A stretch of 64,000 nt of DNA, taken from assembly GCA_913774625.1 (NCBI GenBank), contig CAJYHL010000069.1, forward strand, positions 62,001-126,000, written 5' to 3'. The position numbers were made by a program, and so were the translations under genes. Below are positions 37,512-46,678 of this stretch, one piece after another; positions within the stretch are counted from its first letter, which is position 1; the number at the start of each line of letters is the position of its first letter. The stretch comes from an uncultured Acidovorax sp. Lineage in GTDB: Bacteria > Pseudomonadota > Gammaproteobacteria > Burkholderiales > Burkholderiaceae_C. The notes below the pieces were generated by a model. The model worked only from the letters and a program-made list of their open reading frames with translations. It had not been told where the DNA came from and searched no databases.

Positions 37512-38975
37512 GTGCAAAAGACGCCTCAAACCATACCCTTGTATATCGGCGGCACCTTTTCTGGCGCCAGTGACGGCCGCACCTTCGAGCGTTTGGGCCC
37601 CGCATCGAACGCGTTGGTGACTCAGGCCGCTGCCGCTAGCTTGGCCGATGCCGACGCCGCGGTGGAAGCGGCTGCCGGCGCCTTTGCCTCGTGGTCGGCA
37701 CTGGGCGCGAGCGTGCGGCGCAAGCGGCTGCTCCAAGCCGCCGACGCACTGGAAGCGCACATACCCGATTTCATCGAGGCCGGCGTGGCCGAGACGGGCG
37801 CCACCGCCGACTGGATGGGGTTCAACGCCAGCTATGCGGCCAACATGATGCGCGAGGCGGCCTCGCTGGCCACGCAGGTCAGCGGGACCGTCGTGGCCTC
37901 GGATCTGTCCGACGCCATGACGCTGTCTGTGCGCAGGCCGTGCGGCGTGGTGCTGGGCATCGCGCCCTGGAACTCGCCGGTCATCCTGGCTGTGCGTGCG
38001 ATCGCTACTGCGCTGGCCTGCGGCAATACCGTGGTGCTCAAGGCCTCGGAGGTGTGCCCGGCCACGCATGCGCTGGTGGGCCGCGCCATGCACGAGGCGG
38101 GTTTGGGCAACGGTGTGGTCAACGTGTTGACAAACGCGCCTGCCGATGCGCCTGCGCTGGTCGAGCGGCTGATCGCCGCTCCTGCCGTGCGGCGCGTGAA
38201 TTTCACGGGTTCGGCCGCAGTCGGGCGAATCATTGCGCACCACGCGGCCGAGCATCTGAAACCCTCGCTCCTGGAGCTTGGCAGCAAGGCGCCCCTGCTG
38301 GTGCTCGATGACGCCGATGTGGATGCTGCCGTGGCCGCCATCGCTTTCGGGGCCTTTCTCAATCAAGGCCAGATATGCATGTCCACCGAACGCGTGGTGG
38401 TGGCCGATGCGGTGGCTGACGAACTGGTGGCCAAGCTCGCAAGCAAAGCCCGCTCACTGAAAGCCGGCCCGCCCGGCACACCAGGTGCCGTGCTGGGCTT
38501 GCTGGAGAGCTCGAGGGCGGCCCAGCGCGTGCAGGCATTGGTTGTCAACGCATTGGAGCTGGGCGCTGAGCTGCCGGTAGACCTCGCAGTGGAGGGCGCT
38601 TGCATGCAGCCTTGCATCGTCGATCGTGTCGATCCCCGCATGCGTCTCTATAGAGAGGAATCTTTCGGACCGGTGGTCTCCATTCTTCGGGTGGCCAACG
38701 ATGACGAAGCGATACGCGTGGCCAACGACAGCGAATATGGTCTGACGGCGGCGGTTTTCAGCCGCGACATGCCTCGCGCCATGCGCGTGGCCCGCAGTCT
38801 TCAAAGCGGCGCTTGCCACATCAACGGTGCGACCCTCTACGACGAACCGCAACTGCCCATGGGGGGAGTCAAGGCGAGTGGTTGGGGACGTTTTGGCGGA
38901 GCAGCGGGCCTCCACGAATTCACCGATCTCTGCAGCGTCACGCTGCAGTCTGGTCCGCAGACATATCCCATCTGA
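37512..38975 (+). CDS. NAD(P)+-dependent aldehyde dehydrogenase (vanillin/salicylaldehyde DH-like)
   Basis: 487 aa with a GTG start at 37512 behind GAGGAAG. Catalytic Cys289 (NQGQICMS), general base Glu255 (LLELGSKAP) and oxyanion Asn154 (APWNSP) are present. FTGSAAVGRIIAHHAAEHLKPSLLELGSKAPLLVLDDADVDAA and the short C-terminus resemble aromatic aldehyde dehydrogenases such as vanillin or salicylaldehyde dehydrogenase. It would oxidise the aldehyde made by the amine oxidase to the carboxylic acid. Confidence 0.92.
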   Translation: MQKTPQTIPLYIGGTFSGASDGRTFERLGPASNALVTQAAAASLADADAAVEAAAGAFASWSALGASVRRKRLLQAADALEAHIPDFIEAGVAETGATADWMGFNASYAANMMREAASLATQVSGTVVASDLSDAMTLSVRRPCGVVLGIAPWNSPVILAVRAIATALACGNTVVLKASEVCPATHALVGRAMHEAGLGNGVVNVLTNAPADAPALVERLIAAPAVRRVNFTGSAAVGRIIAHHAAEHLKPSLLELGSKAPLLVLDDADVDAAVAAIAFGAFLNQGQICMSTERVVVADAVADELVAKLASKARSLKAGPPGTPGAVLGLLESSRAAQRVQALVVNALELGAELPVDLAVEGACMQPCIVDRVDPRMRLYREESFGPVVSILRVANDDEAIRVANDSEYGLTAAVFSRDMPRAMRVARSLQSGACHINGATLYDEPQLPMGGVKASGWGRFGGAAGLHEFTDLCSVTLQSGPQTYPI

Positions 38976-39089
38976 GACCGATGGCTGCGATGGCACTTGC
39001 GCGTTCGTAAGGCGATTCCATGGCCAGCGTTTTCCCGGCTGGCTGTTCATCCTCTGTTTCCACTTAGACACGACGATTGAGGCGGTTTC

Positions 39090-40421
39090 ATGACTTCTAT
39101 CAAGCAAAAAAGACTGTCACACACCCTGATGGCTCTCAGCTTCCCCTGGATGGCCCAGTCGGCCATGGCGGGCTACGGCTTCGAGATGGGTGATCTCAAG
39201 GGCGAGTTCGGCCTGGCTGCCGGAGCGAGTTACGTGAATGCCCGCAACGTCAACTTCGGCAGCGGCCGAATCGATGTGCGAAGCGCTGAAAACGGCGGTC
39301 CCTATGTGAATTGGCAGGAAGCCTTCCTGAAGCCATCCCTGACGCTCAACTACATGCTGCGTCCCGAGGTGGAACTGCTGGCTGGAGCTTCGGCGATAGG
39401 GGCGAAGACATTCGGCGACGGCGACGCCGGCGGCTTCACGCGCAGCTCTGACGGCCGCGTCGCCACCGAGGAACTCTACGCCGGCGTGCGTGCGGGCAAC
39501 TGGAAGCTCACCGCCGGCCGGCAGAACTTCATGGTGGGAACGGGCTTCATCGTCATGGACGGCCACCTCGACATCTTCAAGGGCGGAGCTTACTTCCTGA
39601 GCCCGCGCTCGGCCTTCAAGGATTCCGCAGTGCTGGCCTGGGACGGCGGAGTGCTGAAGACGCAGGCCTTCTCGCTCAAGTCCGATGAGAATTTCGGCAA
39701 TTTCCGATTGAGCGGCGGCAACCTGGATTTCGATTTCGACGGACACGTCACCCTGGGCGCTATGGCCCTCAAGGTCAACGCACCCAGCGGCGGCAGGGTT
39801 CAGCGGGATGGCATGGAGGTCTACAACTTGCGCGCACTGCAAGGAAAGATTCCCAGCATTCCCGCGCTCACGATCAATGCCGAGTACGCGATCCAGCGTG
39901 GCAGTGGCGGCGGAATCACCTATGACGCCAGCGCCTGGTATGGGCAGATGGATTACGCGTTCGACAACCTGCCGCTCAAGCCCGTGCTGAGCTTCCGCCG
40001 TACCCGTTTTTCTGGCGACGGGAACCCTGCCGATAATAAACGTCAGGACTGGGATGCCCTGAGCAAGGGCTTTACGGGTTGGAGCACGTGGCTGGTCGGG
40101 GATATTGTGGGCAACTACTTGCTCTTCAACAGCAACGAACGAGTGCAGCAATACTCTCTCAAGATGCAGCTGAACGAGACGCTGACGCTCGGGGGCATCT
40201 ACTATCAGTTCTGGCTTGACAAGCCCAACTACAATGGAATTCCTGTAAGCGACCGGCGTTTCGCGGACGAGTTTGCGATCTATCTGGATTGGACGCCAAC
40301 ACCCGATTGGTACGTTTCTATCTCGCTCAACCGTGCCAAGCCCAAGGCAGCTGCGCGTCAAGCCTTTGGAATGAATCGCGACTTCACGACGTTGGAGACG
40401 TACTTCAATTACAGATTCTGA
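39090..40421 (+). CDS. Outer-membrane beta-barrel protein, probable substrate channel
   Basis: 443 aa with ribosome site GAGG. Signal peptide ending QSAMA. The mature protein starts GYGFEMGDLKGEFGLAAGASYVNARN and consists of alternating amphipathic strands (for example LTLNYMLRPEVELLAGAS, NWKLTAGRQNFMVGTGF), ending in the aromatic FNYRF typical of outer-membrane insertion. It resembles the AlgE/alginate-export-like barrels and the OprD-like catabolic porins in layout. As last gene of the cassette it probably admits the cassette's substrate. Confidence 0.82.
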   Translation: MTSIKQKRLSHTLMALSFPWMAQSAMAGYGFEMGDLKGEFGLAAGASYVNARNVNFGSGRIDVRSAENGGPYVNWQEAFLKPSLTLNYMLRPEVELLAGASAIGAKTFGDGDAGGFTRSSDGRVATEELYAGVRAGNWKLTAGRQNFMVGTGFIVMDGHLDIFKGGAYFLSPRSAFKDSAVLAWDGGVLKTQAFSLKSDENFGNFRLSGGNLDFDFDGHVTLGAMALKVNAPSGGRVQRDGMEVYNLRALQGKIPSIPALTINAEYAIQRGSGGGITYDASAWYGQMDYAFDNLPLKPVLSFRRTRFSGDGNPADNKRQDWDALSKGFTGWSTWLVGDIVGNYLLFNSNERVQQYSLKMQLNETLTLGGIYYQFWLDKPNYNGIPVSDRRFADEFAIYLDWTPTPDWYVSISLNRAKPKAAARQAFGMNRDFTTLETYFNYRF

Positions 40422-40447
40422 GTGGCCTTGTCGTACAGGCCGCTCAG
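40418..40447 (+). terminator. Stem-loop at the end of the amide/amine cassette
   Basis: CTGAG-T-GGCCT / AGGCC-G-CTCAG pairs over 11 positions (one T-G wobble) with an 8-base loop and includes the porin stop codon. No T-run follows, so it may be a Rho-independent-like barrier or an RNA-stabilising 3' structure. Confidence 0.45.
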
Positions 40448-40637
40448 CACGAGCTGCCGGCCTTGCCGGTGACTGATCCACGCGGGCAAAACAGCGCTGC
40501 AAGACCACCCACGGAGGTGCTGCGCAGCGCTCAATGCCCGAGGTTCTAAGCGCGAATTGGGGTTCTTGGACACGGCATCCAAGCAGAACCAGGGCAGCAT
40601 GGAGACTTCGCCGCCCGTTGGCCTCCCAACTCCACCT

Positions 40638-41894
40638 TCACGTATACCAACTCGCTTCCGGCACCCTTCCCAGCAACGCATATTCCCCCACCTCCCGCCG
40701 CTTGTAAGCGACCGGGTCGTGCAGCGAATGCGTGCGGATATTGCGCCAGAAGATGTCCAGCCCGACGGCGTTGGAGGTGGCGCGCGCCCCGGTCACTTCG
40801 AACACGCGGTTGCCGATCTCCAGTCCCACGTCCACGGCCACCTGCTTGGCGGCGGCCACGCGCACGGCCACTTCGCCGCGCTGCTGGGCGGTCACGCTGC
40901 CCCGGTCGGCATGGAGCAGGCGGGCCAGTTCGGCGCCGGCCGCGTCGGCCAGGGCTTCGGCGGCCCAGAGGCGGGATTGCAGGCTGCCGTAGGCTTCCAG
41001 GATGTACCACTCCTCGGTGGCGCTGGCCTTGTTGTCGCCGCCGTAGGGCCAGGGGCGGGTCTTGGCGCGGGTGTAGGCGGCGGCGGTGCGCAGGGCGCCG
41101 CGGGCGATGCCCAGGTAGAACTCGGTGAAGAGCTGCTGGATGGCCGGCAGGTTCAGGGTTTCATAGGGGCGGCCTTGGGTATAGACCTTGTCCACGTAGC
41201 CGGCCGCGCCGCTCCAGTCCACGTCCACATCGGTGATGGTGACGCCGCCCGATTCGGTGAGGCGCTGGCCCAGGTGGTCCCAGTCGCCGTGGTACTGGAT
41301 GCCGTTCTGCTTGGAGGGCACGATGGCGAAGATGTGCTTGTCCGTGCCCTGCAGAACGCCTTCGAGCACGGTGAGGTCCGACACCTTGGAACCGGTGGAA
41401 AAGCTCTTGCGGCCGTTGTAGCGCAGCTTGCTGCCGCCGTCGATTTCGGTGATGACCAGGTCGCCGTCGCGCGGGTTCACGGCGCCGCCGAAGAAGAGGT
41501 TGCCGCTGGTGTAGAGCGCTTCCACCGCGTCGATCTGTTCGGGCGTGCCGACCAGGCGCACGGCCCAGGCCCAGAGGTAGTGGTACGCCAGCAGCTGGCC
41601 GATGGAGCCGTCGCCGGCCGCCACTTCGCGCACGACGTGGTAGGCCGTTTCCCAGCGCTGGCCCCCGCCGCCGTGGGCCACGGGGCCCAGCAGCAGGGTG
41701 AGGCCGGAGTCCTTGAGCAGCTGCACTTCGGCATGCGGCACGGCCTGGGCGCGGTCGCGTGCGACCTGGTCTGTCGCCAGGATGGCGGAGACTTCGGCGG
41801 CGCGGGCCAGCCAGGCTTCGGGGCTGGCGGGCAGGGGCTGGTGTTGCCACAGCGTCCGGCGCAGCGCTTCTGCGGTGGTGATGTTGGTGGTCAT
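40638..41894 (-). CDS. DszC/SfnC-like oxidoreductase, last gene of operon C
   Basis: 418 aa with strong ribosome site GGAGGAGG. Acyl-CoA dehydrogenase fold: DGSIGQLLAYHYLWAWAVRL, YNGRKSFSTGSKVSDLTVLEG, HGDWDHLGQRLTESGGVTITDVDVDW, GLDIFWRNIRTHSLHDPVAYKRREVGEYALLG. Closest in style to the MsuC/SfnC/DszC monooxygenases, which use reduced flavin to oxidise sulfinates or thiophenes. In an operon with MsuE and SfnG, methanesulfinate is a plausible substrate (inference). Confidence 0.88.
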   Translation of the reverse strand: MTTNITTAEALRRTLWQHQPLPASPEAWLARAAEVSAILATDQVARDRAQAVPHAEVQLLKDSGLTLLLGPVAHGGGGQRWETAYHVVREVAAGDGSIGQLLAYHYLWAWAVRLVGTPEQIDAVEALYTSGNLFFGGAVNPRDGDLVITEIDGGSKLRYNGRKSFSTGSKVSDLTVLEGVLQGTDKHIFAIVPSKQNGIQYHGDWDHLGQRLTESGGVTITDVDVDWSGAAGYVDKVYTQGRPYETLNLPAIQQLFTEFYLGIARGALRTAAAYTRAKTRPWPYGGDNKASATEEWYILEAYGSLQSRLWAAEALADAAGAELARLLHADRGSVTAQQRGEVAVRVAAAKQVAVDVGLEIGNRVFEVTGARATSNAVGLDIFWRNIRTHSLHDPVAYKRREVGEYALLGRVPEASWYT

Positions 41895-41970
41895 GGGCTG
41901 GTACCTCCTCCTGGTTGATGCATGGATGGATGGGTGGATGCGTGGGTGGGTGGCATGCGGGGCTCGCCGG

Positions 41971-42795
41971 TCAGGCCGCGAGAGCCTCTTGCTGCTGCAG
42001 CTTTTCCTGCTGCACGCTCTTACCGAAATAGAAGTGGCGGATGTCTTCGCGCTCGCGCAGCGCCTGCGCGGTGCCGCCCAGCACGCTGCGGCCGGCTTCC
42101 AGCACGGTGGCGCGGTCGGCGTAGCGCAGGGCCACGGTGGAGTTCTGCTCGGCCACCAGGATGGCCAGACCCTCTTCGCGGTTCAGGCGGCGCAGCTGGC
42201 GGAAGATGTCCTGCACCATCAGGGGCGCCAGGCCCATGGAGGGCTCGTCCAGCACCAAAAGGCGCGGGCGCGACATCAGCGCGCGGCCGATGGCGGTCAT
42301 CTGCTGTTCGCCGCCCGAGGTGAGGCCCGACGCGCTGCGCCGCCGGTCCTTCAGGCGCGGGAAGACGGCATAGACCCGCTCCAGCCCGTCGGCGATTTCG
42401 GCGCGCCGCGCGCTGCGGCCCAGGCCGCCGGTGATCAGGTTTTCTTCCACCGACAGGCTGGGAAAGCAGTGCCGGCCTTCCAGCACCTGCACCAGCCCGG
42501 CGCGCACCAGGGCGGCGGGGCTGGCCTGGGCCACGTCCTGGCCGGCATAGGTGATGCGGCCGGCGGTGAGCTGCCCGCGCTCGGCCGGCAGCAGGTGCGA
42601 CACGGCCTTGAGCGTGGTGGACTTGCCGGCGCCGTTGGCGCCCAGCAGGGCGTGGATCTCGCCGGGCTGCACGTCGAAGCTGACGCCGTGCAGCGCGGCG
42701 ATGGCGCCCTGATAGACCGCGTGCGCGGCCTGCACTGAGAGCAGCGGCGTGGTGCCGGTGCCGGCGAAGCCGGTTGCGTCGGGTGCTGCGGCCAT
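41971..42795 (-). CDS. Liv-type ABC transporter ATPase (LivF-like)
   Basis: 274 aa from ATG 42795. Walker A GANGAGKST, signature LTSGGEQQMTAIGRAL (LivF-type variant of LSGGQ), Walker B LLVLDEPSMGLAP, and H-loop region replaced by the LivF AEQN. It is unusual in lying between two SfnB/DszC-type oxidoreductase genes, five genes after the other transporter ATPase. A Gln/Glu-rich tail (SVQQEKLQQQEALAA) is added. It energises the branched-chain amino acid-type importer of operon C. Confidence 0.92.
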   Translation of the reverse strand: MAAAPDATGFAGTGTTPLLSVQAAHAVYQGAIAALHGVSFDVQPGEIHALLGANGAGKSTTLKAVSHLLPAERGQLTAGRITYAGQDVAQASPAALVRAGLVQVLEGRHCFPSLSVEENLITGGLGRSARRAEIADGLERVYAVFPRLKDRRRSASGLTSGGEQQMTAIGRALMSRPRLLVLDEPSMGLAPLMVQDIFRQLRRLNREEGLAILVAEQNSTVALRYADRATVLEAGRSVLGGTAQALREREDIRHFYFGKSVQQEKLQQQEALAA

Positions 42796-42808
42796 GGCGG
42801 GCCTGCCT

Positions 42809-44143
42809 TCAGGCGACCCGGGCCAGCGGCCGGGCCTGTTCCGCGTTGGCGGCATCGGTGGCGCTGGCCGCGTCGGTGCCCGCTGCGGCGGGGCGGCCGG
42901 GGCCGGCGCCGATCTGCCAGACGTAGGGCGGCTCGGTGCCGTTGACTTCCCAGTCGCCCACGATGCGCGCCTTGTAGATCACGGGGTTGTGCGATGCCAC
43001 GGTGCGTGCGTTGCGCCAATGGCGGTCCAGCGACTGGGCGCTGCTGGCGGCCGATGCGCCCAGGCCGTTGAAGAACTGGCCGGCGGCGCGCAGCACGGCT
43101 TCGCTCAGCACCACCTGGCCCTGGGCGGATTCCAGCTCGGCTTCGATGTTGGCCTGGCGTTCCTCTTCGGGCGTGCCGTTCCAGTGCGCGTCGTAGGCGC
43201 GCTGGGCGGCGAAGGCGGCGCGCACGGCGGTGGCCTCGGCGGCATAGGCGATGGAGGAGACCTCGCCCACCACCTGCAGCACCTGCGCGTCCTGCGCCAC
43301 GCTGGGCGCGTTGCCGGTGCTGAAGATGCGCTTGCGCCCGCGCACCTGGGCGGCGGCGTCGCGCGTGATGGCGCGGGCGATGCCGGCCAGCGTGGCCAGG
43401 TGGAAGAGCTGGTAGAAGGCCGTCTGGTACTTGAAGCGGGTGTCGAAGCGGAAGATGTTCTCGGGCTCGACCTCGGCGTCCTGATAGACGGAGGTGCCGC
43501 TGCCCGTGGTGCGCTGGCCGAAGCCGTCCCAGTCGTCGTGGTGCGTCACGCCGGGCTGGCGCGCGCGCACGGCGGCGATCACGTCCAGCCCGGTGCCGTC
43601 GCCCGGGCCGTCGCGGCGGGCGTAGAGGTCTATCCAGTCCGCGAAGATGCTGCCGGTGCTGTAGAACTTGCGGCCGTTGACCACCCAGCGGCCGTCTCCT
43701 TTCTGCGTGACGCGGGTGATGACGTCGCCGATGGCCACGTTGCCCACCTCGGTCCAGGCGTTGCCGGCCAGGTCGCCTTCGGCGAAGCGGCGCAGCCAGA
43801 CGGCGGTGGCTGCATCGCGCGGCGCGTTCAGGCGGTCTTCGACGAAGGCGAAGTGCCCGCGCAGCGCCTGCACGATGTTGGAGTCGGCCTCGGCCAGCTC
43901 CACCAGCAACTGGAAGAGCTGCGGCAGCGTGGCGCCGTCGCCGCCGTGCTCCACGGGCACGCGCAGGGCGCCGAAGCGCGCATCTTTCAGCCACTGGATG
44001 GCGTCGTGGCCCAGGCGGCGCTGCTGCTCGCGCTCCAGCGCCGTGGCCTGGATGCGGGCGAAGATGGGGCGGTACTTGGCGGCGATGGCCTCGTAGGCCG
44101 GGCCGAGGATGGAGGGAGAGGGGGCGCGGTAGGTGTCGGTCAT
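42809..44143 (-). CDS. SfnB-like oxidoreductase (operon C)
   Basis: 444 aa. Acyl-CoA dehydrogenase fold with DSNIVQALRGHFAFVEDRL, VNGRKFYSTGSIFADWIDLYARR, DDWDGFGQRTTGSGTSVYQD and SLDRHWRNARTVASHNPVIYKARIVGDWEVNG. The last motif differs from its paralogues (HTLHDP becomes VASHNP). A low-complexity Ala-rich tail of ~35 residues follows. A flavin-dependent oxidation of an imported sulfur compound is inferred from the operon. Confidence 0.87.
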   Translation of the reverse strand: MTDTYRAPSPSILGPAYEAIAAKYRPIFARIQATALEREQQRRLGHDAIQWLKDARFGALRVPVEHGGDGATLPQLFQLLVELAEADSNIVQALRGHFAFVEDRLNAPRDAATAVWLRRFAEGDLAGNAWTEVGNVAIGDVITRVTQKGDGRWVVNGRKFYSTGSIFADWIDLYARRDGPGDGTGLDVIAAVRARQPGVTHHDDWDGFGQRTTGSGTSVYQDAEVEPENIFRFDTRFKYQTAFYQLFHLATLAGIARAITRDAAAQVRGRKRIFSTGNAPSVAQDAQVLQVVGEVSSIAYAAEATAVRAAFAAQRAYDAHWNGTPEEERQANIEAELESAQGQVVLSEAVLRAAGQFFNGLGASAASSAQSLDRHWRNARTVASHNPVIYKARIVGDWEVNGTEPPYVWQIGAGPGRPAAAGTDAASATDAANAEQARPLARVA

Positions 44144-44173
44144 GGTGTCGCTCCTGTCTGGGTGTGGAACCGT

Positions 44174-45532
44174 TCAGTCGTCGATGCTCTTGCGCACCTT
44201 GATGTTCTTTTCCTTGGCATAGGCCAGGGCCGACTTGTCGATGATCGGGCGCAGCAGCTTCCAGTCCGGCGCGATCCAGTCGGAGACCTGCTTCCACTGC
44301 TTGCCGTCCCATTGCTGGAAGGCGACGTAGCCCTCGCCTTCGTGGTTGTCCCAGCTCACGTTGATGGAGTGGAAGAGCCCCTTGGCGCCCAGGGCGGCGA
44401 CGCGGGCCTGGTCGAGCTTCAGGTTCTCCAGGCCCCAGCGCACCTCGTCGCCGGTCAGGGTGCGCTTGCCGAATTTGGCCTGCGCGATGCGGATGGCTTC
44501 CACGTTCAGGATGCCGTTGACCACGCCCAGGTTGTGATAGACGGTGCCGATGCGCTTCCTGTCTTCCAGGTTGCCCTTACCCGCGTCGTAGACGGTCTTG
44601 ATGATCTCCTGCAGCACCGGGTACTGCGTGCCGGGCGCCACCGAGCCGATGGCGACGTAGCCCTTGGCGGCGTCGCCGGCCGGGATCACGTCCTCTTCCG
44701 AGTTGGACCAGATGTTGCCCACGATGCGGTCCACCGGGAAGCCGGTCTTCTGCGCCGTCTTGAGCGCCACCGGGTTCATCACGCCCCAGCCGCGCAGCAC
44801 CACGAAGTCGGGCTTGGCGCGGCGGATCGTCAGCCACTGCGACTGCTGCTCGTTGCCGGGGTGGGGCACCTCGATCTGCTGCACCGTGAAGCCGTACTTC
44901 TTGGCCAGCAGCTCGTAGATCGGGATGGTTTCCTTGCCGTAGGGCGAGCCGTGGTAGAGCACCACGATCTTCTTGCCCTTGAGCTGGTCCAGGCCGCCCA
45001 CCTTGGTGCCCAGGTAGTTCACGATGCCCGAGGTCTCGCTGTACGGGTTGACCAGCAGCGGGAAGATGTACTTGAACACGGCGCCGTCGGTGGTGTCCGT
45101 GCGGCCGTGGTTGATGGTGATGAGGGGCACCTTGTCGGCCGTCACGCGGTCGATCAGCGCGTAGGCGATGCCCACCGACAGCGGGTTCCACGCGGCGATG
45201 CCGGGGCGGTTCTTCAGGCGTTCATAGACCTCCACGCCGCGCTCCACTTCGTACTGGGTCTCGCCTTCCTCCCAGGTCAGCTTGACGCCGCCCACGCCGC
45301 CGTCGCGCGTGTTGATGAGGTTCAGGTAGTCGATGAAGCCGCCGAAGAAGCCCGTGCCGCCGGCAGCGTAGGGCCCCACGCGGTAGCTCTGCAGCGGGAA
45401 GAACTGCTCCTGCTGCTGTGACGCCTTGGCGGCGGCAGCGGGGGCGGCCGTCTGGGCCTGCGCGGCCTGCAGGCCTGCCAGCGCGAGGGCGCCGGCCAGC
45501 GCGGCGGTTTTCAGATGGCGGACGAAAGACAT
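44174..45532 (-). CDS. Periplasmic binding protein of the Liv-type transporter
   Basis: 452 aa from ATG 45532 behind AGGAGC. Signal peptide ending LQAAQAQ. The mature domain is a long type I periplasmic binding protein (Peripla_BP_6/LivK-like): VGPYAAGGTGFFGGFIDYLNLINTRDGGVGGVKLTWEEGETQYEVERGVEVYERLK, GKKIVVLYHGSPYGKETIPIYELLAKKYGFTV. It is ~80 residues longer than LivK, as in urea/amide-type relatives. Ligand unknown; probably an organosulfur compound. Confidence 0.92.
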   Translation of the reverse strand: MSFVRHLKTAALAGALALAGLQAAQAQTAAPAAAAKASQQQEQFFPLQSYRVGPYAAGGTGFFGGFIDYLNLINTRDGGVGGVKLTWEEGETQYEVERGVEVYERLKNRPGIAAWNPLSVGIAYALIDRVTADKVPLITINHGRTDTTDGAVFKYIFPLLVNPYSETSGIVNYLGTKVGGLDQLKGKKIVVLYHGSPYGKETIPIYELLAKKYGFTVQQIEVPHPGNEQQSQWLTIRRAKPDFVVLRGWGVMNPVALKTAQKTGFPVDRIVGNIWSNSEEDVIPAGDAAKGYVAIGSVAPGTQYPVLQEIIKTVYDAGKGNLEDRKRIGTVYHNLGVVNGILNVEAIRIAQAKFGKRTLTGDEVRWGLENLKLDQARVAALGAKGLFHSINVSWDNHEGEGYVAFQQWDGKQWKQVSDWIAPDWKLLRPIIDKSALAYAKEKNIKVRKSIDD

Positions 45533-45618
45533 GCGATGTGCTCCTGTCGAAAGAAGGATGGAAAAAGAAACGGGAAAAGAGAAGAGAAGGGAAGAGAGGA
45601 AGTGGCGGCGCCGGAGGC

Positions 45619-46674
45619 TCAGGCGCCGCGGGCGGCAGCGGGCCGGCGACACAGCCAGGCGGCCAGCCGTTCCCAGAGCGCCGCCAGGCCGCGCGGCTCG
45701 GCGATGAGGAAGCCCACGATGAGCGCGCCCAGGGCGATGCGCTGGCACAGCTCCAGCACGCCCGAATCGAACCACTGGCCCAGCAGCAGGCTGCCCAGGC
45801 GCGAGAGCAGCAGCGGGAAGAGCACGATCAGGGCAGCGCCCAGGAAGGCGCCGCGCAACGTGGCCAGCCCGCCGATGATGATGATGAAGAGGATCTGGAA
45901 CGAGCGGTCCAGGTTGAAGCCGGCCGGCTCCACGGTGCGCAGATAGACGAAGCCCCAGAGCACGCCGGCCACGCCGATCACGAAGGACGAGAGCGCGAAG
46001 GCCAGCAGCTTGGCGCGCAGCACCGGCACGCCGATCACGCGGGCGGCCAGCTCGTTGTCGCGCACGGCGATGAAGTGGTGGCCGGTGGGCGTGCGCGTCA
46101 CGCGCCAGACCAGGGCGGTGAGCACGGCCACCACCGTGAGCGCGAACAGGTAGCGGCCCACGGGCGTGCCGAAGCCCACGCCGGCCACGGCGAGCGGCGG
46201 CGCGTCGATCACGCCCGAGGGGTTGTCGTTGCTGAACCAGCCGAACTTGGTCAACGCCCACTGCACGAAGAACTGCGCCGCCAGCGTCGATACCGCCAGG
46301 TAGAAGCCGCGCAGGCGCAGGCTGGGCAGGCCGAAGACCACGCCCACCACCGTCGCCGCCACGCCGCCCAGCGCCACGGCGGCCAGCAGCGGCAGGCCTT
46401 CGATGCGCAGCTGGAAGTTGTAGGCCGCATAGACGCCCACCGCCATGAAGGCGGCCGAGCCCAGCGAGAGCTGGCCTGCGTAGCCGGTCAGCAGGTTGAG
46501 CCCCACGGCGGCCAGCGACAGCGCGAGGAAGGGCAGCAGCAGCGCGTCGAAGACATAGTCGGTGGCCACCAGCGGCACCAGGCCGTAGGCCAGCGCCAGG
46601 GCGATGGCGGGCGTGGCCCAGAGCGGCCAGCGCGCGGAGGTGTCGTCGGAGCGTTGCACGGTATTCGTCGCCAT
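45619..46674 (-). CDS. Liv-type ABC transporter permease (LivM-like)
   Basis: 351 aa from ATG 46674. About nine hydrophobic helices; LSLAAVGLNLLTGYAGQLSLGSAAFMAVGVYAAY is the LivM signature and IIIIGGLATLRGAFLGAALIVLFP the second. Paired with the LivH-like permease 4 bp upstream. Confidence 0.94.
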   Translation of the reverse strand: MATNTVQRSDDTSARWPLWATPAIALALAYGLVPLVATDYVFDALLLPFLALSLAAVGLNLLTGYAGQLSLGSAAFMAVGVYAAYNFQLRIEGLPLLAAVALGGVAATVVGVVFGLPSLRLRGFYLAVSTLAAQFFVQWALTKFGWFSNDNPSGVIDAPPLAVAGVGFGTPVGRYLFALTVVAVLTALVWRVTRTPTGHHFIAVRDNELAARVIGVPVLRAKLLAFALSSFVIGVAGVLWGFVYLRTVEPAGFNLDRSFQILFIIIIGGLATLRGAFLGAALIVLFPLLLSRLGSLLLGQWFDSGVLELCQRIALGALIVGFLIAEPRGLAALWERLAAWLCRRPAAARGA

Positions 46675-46678
46675 GGCT

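Noticed and set aside
40422-40637. Fragment of another sulfur gene between the porin and the last operon C gene
   Set aside because: No frame shows SfnB, monooxygenase or transporter motifs; only a stem-loop at the porin stop is visible.
42749-45421. Long plus-strand open frame opposite the SfnB-like and binding-protein genes
   Set aside because: No recognisable motif; shadows well-supported minus-strand genes.
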